Source: Clostridia bacterium (GTDB lineage: Bacteria > Bacillota > Clostridia > Oscillospirales > Acutalibacteraceae). Taken from it: a stretch of 53,321 bases of DNA. This document shows positions 50,601 to 53,321 of this stretch, in pieces; the stretch's first letter is position 1, and the number at the start of each line of letters is the position of its first letter. The stretch spans positions 1 through 53,321 of the forward strand of contig JAFQWE010000008.1 in assembly GCA_017407645.1 (NCBI GenBank). The letters run 5' to 3'. Under the pieces are notes generated by a model. The model saw nothing but the letters and a program-made list of their open reading frames with translations, made no database searches and was not told the origin of the DNA. Made by a program: the position numbers and the translations under genes.

Positions 50601-50684
50601 AAAGGGTGTGCCACGATACTCGCTTGTAGGGTTTAAAAAAAGTTCGCTTGTTAATTTTGCTTCTTTATTTTTAGGATACAACAT
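47664..50684 (-). CDS. GH106-like glycoside hydrolase (probable alpha-L-rhamnosidase)
   Basis: 1,006 residues, no signal peptide, so probably intracellular. The N-terminal half matches the GH106 pattern: RGTPFWAWNCELEKEELLRQL, then GLGGAHMHVRTGMATKYLS, WLYDEDRWPSGAAGG and FTDEPQIS (carboxylates in the barrel). Internal WWNNQTYVNTLDPAAMKRFIEVTYDRYLE and MLTGHMLFEDNLE fit as well. The C-terminal 300 residues form beta-sandwich domains with DIEIDGVKLALEDADIAKIWINGK, a galactose-binding-like fold. GH106 enzymes remove terminal L-rhamnose. GGAGG lies eight bases before the ATG. Divergent from an AraC regulator that probably controls it. Confidence 0.82.
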   Translation of the reverse strand: MLYPKNKEAKLTSELFLNPTSEYRGTPFWAWNCELEKEELLRQLDVMKQMGLGGAHMHVRTGMATKYLSDEHMELIKACVEKCRDENMLAWLYDEDRWPSGAAGGIVTKEEKYRQRSLVMSVEAGREDKLLACYDVVLDDDGCLKSGKLIDADRDAEGTKWYAYLHIRELSPWWNNQTYVNTLDPAAMKRFIEVTYDRYLETVGDDFGGLIPAIFTDEPQISFKKELPFAKYTDDITIPWTDDLPQTYAKAYGEDLLKRLPEIFWQLPNGELSLIRYHYHDHICERFTQAFADQCGGWCRDHNLMLTGHMLFEDNLEYQTIALGEAMRAYRGFDLPGIDMLCDGRNFATAKQAQSAVHQYGREGMLSELYGVTGWDFDFRGHKFQGDWQAALGVTVRVHHLFWVSMKGEAKRDYPASIGYQSPWWKDYSLVENHFARVNTALTRGKPVVKVGVIHPIESYWINFGPADQTGGKRGQINEHFLNLTRWLIEGMLDFDFISESLLPDLCEGGSAPLKVGKMEYDTILVPDCEILRGTTYERLKAFKEQGGKLIFIGNAPKYIDGVPDARGEALWQESQTVPFAREAVFDALEAERIVDIRRPDGIRTDNLIHQLRQDGEDKWLFIAHSRSAECKDKVVPEPIRITVKGEYGALIYDTQTGAIKPASSTAEKGYTHIDATLYSYDSLLLKLTTEKVLSEAEAVNTEGEKLSVSALVEYELDEPNALLLDKAEVSLDGQAYRPEKELLFADNDLRVELNWPTRQDNFAQPWTVEEPRPEHSVSLRFKVTSDIEIDGVKLALEDADIAKIWINGKQITAKPDGWFVDKSIGTVPIGALQKGENIIEAELPFGKRTNVEWCYLLGDFGVTVQGEHRRIVAKPEKLGFDDIVRQGLAHYTGNVTYKIPVKTKSGALKITVPHYVGAAVKVAVDQSEAAVIYPPYNCTVPVSEGEHILTLTLLGNRFNAFGHLHAGDQSERWIGPNIWRTSDNWTESYRLRPLGIMTAPIIEQI

Positions 50685-50700
50685 AAGTCATTCCTCCCTC

Positions 50701-50730
50701 TTGACAATAGGATAACTTGTTTTGTATAAT
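50701..50730 (+). promoter_or_regulatory. sigma-A promoter of the second AraC regulator
   Basis: TTGACA (50701-50706), 18 bases, TATAAT (50725-50730). It overlaps the oppositely directed promoter at 50709-50737. Confidence 0.7.
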
Positions 50731-50737
50731 AAGTAAA
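50709..50737 (-). promoter_or_regulatory. possible promoter of the GH106-like gene
   Basis: On the minus strand, TTTACT (50732-50737) and TATCCT (50709-50714) are 17 bases apart, a weaker match. A weak promoter that depends on the AraC protein would be expected here. Confidence 0.4.
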
Positions 50738-50784
50738 CACCTTAATTTGCGATTTTTAGTTGTTTTTGGGGGTGATTTTAAGAT

Positions 50785-51600
50785 ATGCCACTAAACATTG
50801 ACCAGATTCATATGATGCACCTTTTTCAAAAGGATATAAAACTGCACAGCCACAACTTTTTTGAGTTGGTTTATATCGTTTCGGGGCAATGCACCCATCT
50901 GTTAGGTAATGAGCAAAGTCGCATCAAAGCGGGGGATTATTTTATAATTGATACGGGCAGTAAGCACAGTTATATTAACACCGACAAAAAGTTTGAGATT
51001 ATCAACTGCCTTTTTATGCCCGATTATATTGACCGCGCCCTTACCGACTGCCCCACCCTTGCAGACCTGCTGTCAAACAAGATTTTGCGCTTCGGTGTGC
51101 CTGTTGACATATGCGCCGCAGACCGCACCTTTCACGATGATGATGGCACTGTCGGCCGTCTTATGCACAAGATGGTCAAGGAGTACGAGCAAGCCGCAAC
51201 GGGATATATGGAGCTGCTTCGTTGCTATCTTACTCAGGCGCTTGTTATAACCGTGCGCGCAAGCGAGCAGGTAAAATCAGATATGCACCCTGCCACCGAT
51301 GCAGTTATCAAATATCTGCAAGAGCATTTTGACAAGCCTCTTTCTCTTGATGCCATCGGCAAAACGTCAGGATATACCGCGCCCTACATAAGCGGCGTTT
51401 TTTCAAAGGATATGGGGATGACTATACGAAACTTTTTGCAAAGATTAAGGGTTGAAAAGGCTTGCAGATTGTTGGACGAAACATCTCTTCCTTTACTGCA
51501 AATTGCTCAGCAGGTAGGCTACACCGACGCAAAACATTTTACCGAAGTGTTTAAACGATACAAAAACATCTCTCCAAGGTCTTACCGAAAGAACAAATAA
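50785..51600 (+). CDS. AraC-family transcriptional regulator
   Basis: 271 residues. An N-terminal cupin sensor has HSHNFFELVYIVSGQCTHLLG (metal- or sugar-pocket His pattern) and GDYFIIDTGSKHSY. The C-terminal AraC domain has two helix-turn-helix units, SLDAIGKTSGYTAPYISGVFSK and LLQIAQQVGYTDAKHFTEVFKRY, ending SPRSYRKN. The GGGGGTGA site is about 11 bases before the ATG, rather far. Divergent from the rhamnosidase gene with overlapping promoters, so it is its likely regulator. Confidence 0.9.
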   Translation: MPLNIDQIHMMHLFQKDIKLHSHNFFELVYIVSGQCTHLLGNEQSRIKAGDYFIIDTGSKHSYINTDKKFEIINCLFMPDYIDRALTDCPTLADLLSNKILRFGVPVDICAADRTFHDDDGTVGRLMHKMVKEYEQAATGYMELLRCYLTQALVITVRASEQVKSDMHPATDAVIKYLQEHFDKPLSLDAIGKTSGYTAPYISGVFSKDMGMTIRNFLQRLRVEKACRLLDETSLPLLQIAQQVGYTDAKHFTEVFKRYKNISPRSYRKNK

Positions 51601-51631
51601 TGACCCTAGGGGTTGTACTGTTAAGGACAGT

Positions 51632-51666
51632 AAAAAGGAAGCACAAAAATTTCGTGCTTCCTTTTT
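51632..51666 (+). terminator. terminator of the AraC regulator
   Basis: AAAAAGGAAGCAC pairs with GTGCTTCCTTTTT across nine A/T-rich bases. The stem is followed by AATTTTG. The next 127 bases to the activating-enzyme stop codon contain nothing recognisable. Confidence 0.8.
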
Positions 51667-51793
51667 AATTTTGTCTTATACCGTAACAAGCAGGGAAAAT
51701 GTACGGCACATTTTCCACTCTTTAGGAGTACCTAATACCCTTAAACTCTCTCAACTAATTGCAGCCTGTATTACAATGCACAAAGTGCACCAA

Positions 51794-52618
51794 TCAGAAA
51801 ATGTCTTTTAATTCCTTCAATTTATTATTGTCAGGAGGAATAAAACGTTGAACATCTCTCCCGATGGCTGCGTATTTGTTTTCACCCATGGCGTGATATG
51901 GTAACAGTTCGATTTTTTCAGGCTTGCCGTATGCAAATAAAAAATTCTTTATACATTGCATTTCCTGTAAACTGTCATTTATGCCGGAAATCACAGGAAT
52001 CCGAATCCATATTTTTGCGTTTGCATGAAACAGTTTTTTTAGATTTTCCAAAATCAATTCATTTTCCACACCAACATACTTTTTGTGTTTTTCATTATCA
52101 AAGCATTTGATATCATAGAGAAACAAATCGGTATAGGGTAGAATTTTTTCAAGGCTTTCAAATGGAATATATCCTGCGGTGTCCACTGCGGTATGTATGC
52201 CGTTTTCTTTGCATTTTTTAAGAATCTCTAAAAGAAAATCGATCTGCAGCATACATTCGCCACCCGAAAAGGTCACTCCGCCGTTTGAATTGTCATAAAA
52301 TGCTTTATCTTTTATAATCTCAGCAAAAACTTCATCTGCTGTATATTCTTTGCCACAAACCTTACGTGCATCCACAGGACAGTATAAGGTACATTTTCTG
52401 CAAAGGGTGCAACGGTCAGGCGTAGGACATATTTCTTTGCATTTTACGCAGCCTTTACATTTATCCTGATAGAACATCATCTGAGGTTTAAAATCCTGAC
52501 TTTCGGGGTTATGGCACCACACACATTTTAAGTTACATCCCTTAAAAAATACGGTTGTTCTAATCCCCGGTCCGTCAACGAACGAGTTTCGCACAATATC
52601 AAAAATTGTTGCTGTCAT
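51794..52618 (-). CDS. glycyl-radical enzyme activating enzyme (radical SAM)
   Basis: 274 residues. N-terminal SFVDGPGIRTTVFFKGCNLK leads into the radical-SAM CxxxCxxC (CNLKCVWC). It is followed by an inserted ferredoxin-like domain with two four-Cys clusters (CKGCVKCKEICP and CTLCRKCTLYCP), then VTFSGGECMLQ (SAM-binding GGE) and later PVISGINDS and ELLPYHAMGENKY. The inserted clusters place it with activases of non-PFL glycyl-radical enzymes rather than classic PflA, which lacks them. It makes the glycyl radical on the enzyme encoded upstream. The ATG overlaps that gene's stop by four bases (ATGA). Confidence 0.92.
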   Translation of the reverse strand: MTATIFDIVRNSFVDGPGIRTTVFFKGCNLKCVWCHNPESQDFKPQMMFYQDKCKGCVKCKEICPTPDRCTLCRKCTLYCPVDARKVCGKEYTADEVFAEIIKDKAFYDNSNGGVTFSGGECMLQIDFLLEILKKCKENGIHTAVDTAGYIPFESLEKILPYTDLFLYDIKCFDNEKHKKYVGVENELILENLKKLFHANAKIWIRIPVISGINDSLQEMQCIKNFLFAYGKPEKIELLPYHAMGENKYAAIGRDVQRFIPPDNNKLKELKDIF

Positions 52619-53321
52619 TTCTGTGTTGTCCTCTCGATAATGTTATCCTGAATACTTTCGTTTAATTTGACAAAATAATCCGAAAATCCCGAAACACGAA
52701 CACGCAAATTTTTATATTCTTCGGGTGTGACTTTTGCATTTAGCAAATCTTCCTTTGAAACATAGGTTAATTGGAAATGCACGCCACCGTTTTTAAAATA
52801 AGTTTCAAGCATATCAACTGTTTTTTCAAAGTGTTCATCGTTTTTTATCAGTTGTTCATCAACCATAAAGTTTGTAACGGTAGAGCCGCAACCAATGCCG
52901 CTTGGATCAACCTTAGCGATGGAGTTCAGCAGTGCCGAAAGCCCGTTTCTGTCATGCCCGCCACTTTGTTGCAAACCAAATTTCAGCGGGTCGCCTGCTT
53001 TTCGCCCATCAGGTGTTGCACCCATTTTCTCACCAAACCATTTGAAATGCGGATTGTAACCAAACAAATCACCCATAAGAAAATGATAGCCAAAAAGGTT
53101 GGTTTTGTCCCTCAAATATTCATACATACTATGGTACAATTTTTGCGCGACATAATTTGAACGCTCGGTATCATTGCCAAAGAAATCGCCCTTGTTTTTA
53201 ATTAGAGTGTGCAAATCTTCAAACCCTGTCCAGTCATTCTGCACCGCAGAAACAAGCTCCTTCATCGTAACGATTTTTTCATCAAAAACAAATTGCTTAA
53301 CAATAATAAGTGAGTCAATGA
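52615..53321 (-). CDS. glycyl-radical enzyme, C-terminal part (truncated by window edge)
   Basis: The open frame runs to the window edge without a stop, so the start and the catalytic Cys lie outside. The visible 235 or so residues include IDSLIIVKQFVFDEK, then GATPDGRKAGDPLKFGLQQSGGHDRNG, and the radical-bearing motif RVRVSGFSDYFVKLN, in which the Gly of VSGF is the radical site. The expected tail is QDNIIERT. Such enzymes include pyruvate formate-lyase, glycerol/diol dehydratase, choline lyase and hydroxyproline dehydratase. The FSDYF form after the Gly and the associated two-cluster activase argue against PFL, but the substrate cannot be assigned from this part. Confidence 0.88.
   Translation of the reverse strand, partial: IDSLIIVKQFVFDEKIVTMKELVSAVQNDWTGFEDLHTLIKNKGDFFGNDTERSNYVAQKLYHSMYEYLRDKTNLFGYHFLMGDLFGYNPHFKWFGEKMGATPDGRKAGDPLKFGLQQSGGHDRNGLSALLNSIAKVDPSGIGCGSTVTNFMVDEQLIKNDEHFEKTVDMLETYFKNGGVHFQLTYVSKEDLLNAKVTPEEYKNLRVRVSGFSDYFVKLNESIQDNIIERTTQK

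Overview
The window looks like chromosome of an anaerobic, spore-forming member of the Clostridia (Bacillota), probably an uncultured gut or rumen lineage. The evidence is SpoIIID, a SpoIID-like peptidoglycan-binding protein, a SpoVB-type flippase, a MurT/GatD pair, glycyl-radical enzyme chemistry, strong AGGAGG ribosome sites and consensus sigma-A promoters. No rRNA, tRNA, CRISPR array, integrase or transposase was seen.

Layout. 1-402: a hairpin-dense repeat region that includes four copies of AATATCACT separated by palindromes. 403-1611: FAD oxidoreductase (minus). 1711-5745: overlapping spore-envelope-like operon (Ig-like protein, SpoIID plus peptidoglycan-binding modules, second peptidoglycan-binding protein, SpoVB). 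5757-8428: sugar-catabolic module (isomerase, Gfo/Idh/MocA oxidoreductase, divergent AraC regulator), bounded by two copies of the same terminator hairpin. 8466-10529: MurT/GatD, in which GatD lacks the expected catalytic Cys and His. 10590-13566: accessory stretch with repeat elements, a DUF1874-like small protein behind a perfect consensus promoter, and two Rhs-core fragments each followed by a different cargo gene. 13567-16815: TcdA, an ABC exporter and a small membrane protein. 16923-17671: divergent XRE regulator and SLOG (DUF2493) gene between two copies of one hairpin.

17678-35866 (all minus) is a large surface-polysaccharide region made of two Wzx/Wzy sets, with spoIIID between them. 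The promoter-distal set carries UDP-glucose dehydrogenase, a fused nucleotidyltransferase/UDP-glucuronate 4-epimerase and a kinase that resembles plant galacturonokinase. Together these suggest UDP-galacturonate supply both de novo and by salvage. The promoter-proximal set carries a sulfotransferase-like gene.

36000-47663 is a probable phosphocholine locus. Two paralogous proteins of about 1,200 residues consist almost wholly of choline/cell-wall-binding-type repeats, each with its own promoter and terminator. They are followed by an operon encoding a winged-helix/cytidylyltransferase/choline-kinase fusion (LicCA-like), a separate LicC-like cytidylyltransferase and a BCCT transporter. No licD-type transferase is visible. 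47664-51600: GH106-like rhamnosidase with a divergent AraC regulator. 51794-53321: glycyl-radical activating enzyme and the C-terminal part of its glycyl-radical enzyme, cut by the window edge.

Most start codons were chosen from Shine-Dalgarno spacing and differ from the longest open frame in about a third of genes. Family assignments come from motif recognition, not database searches.
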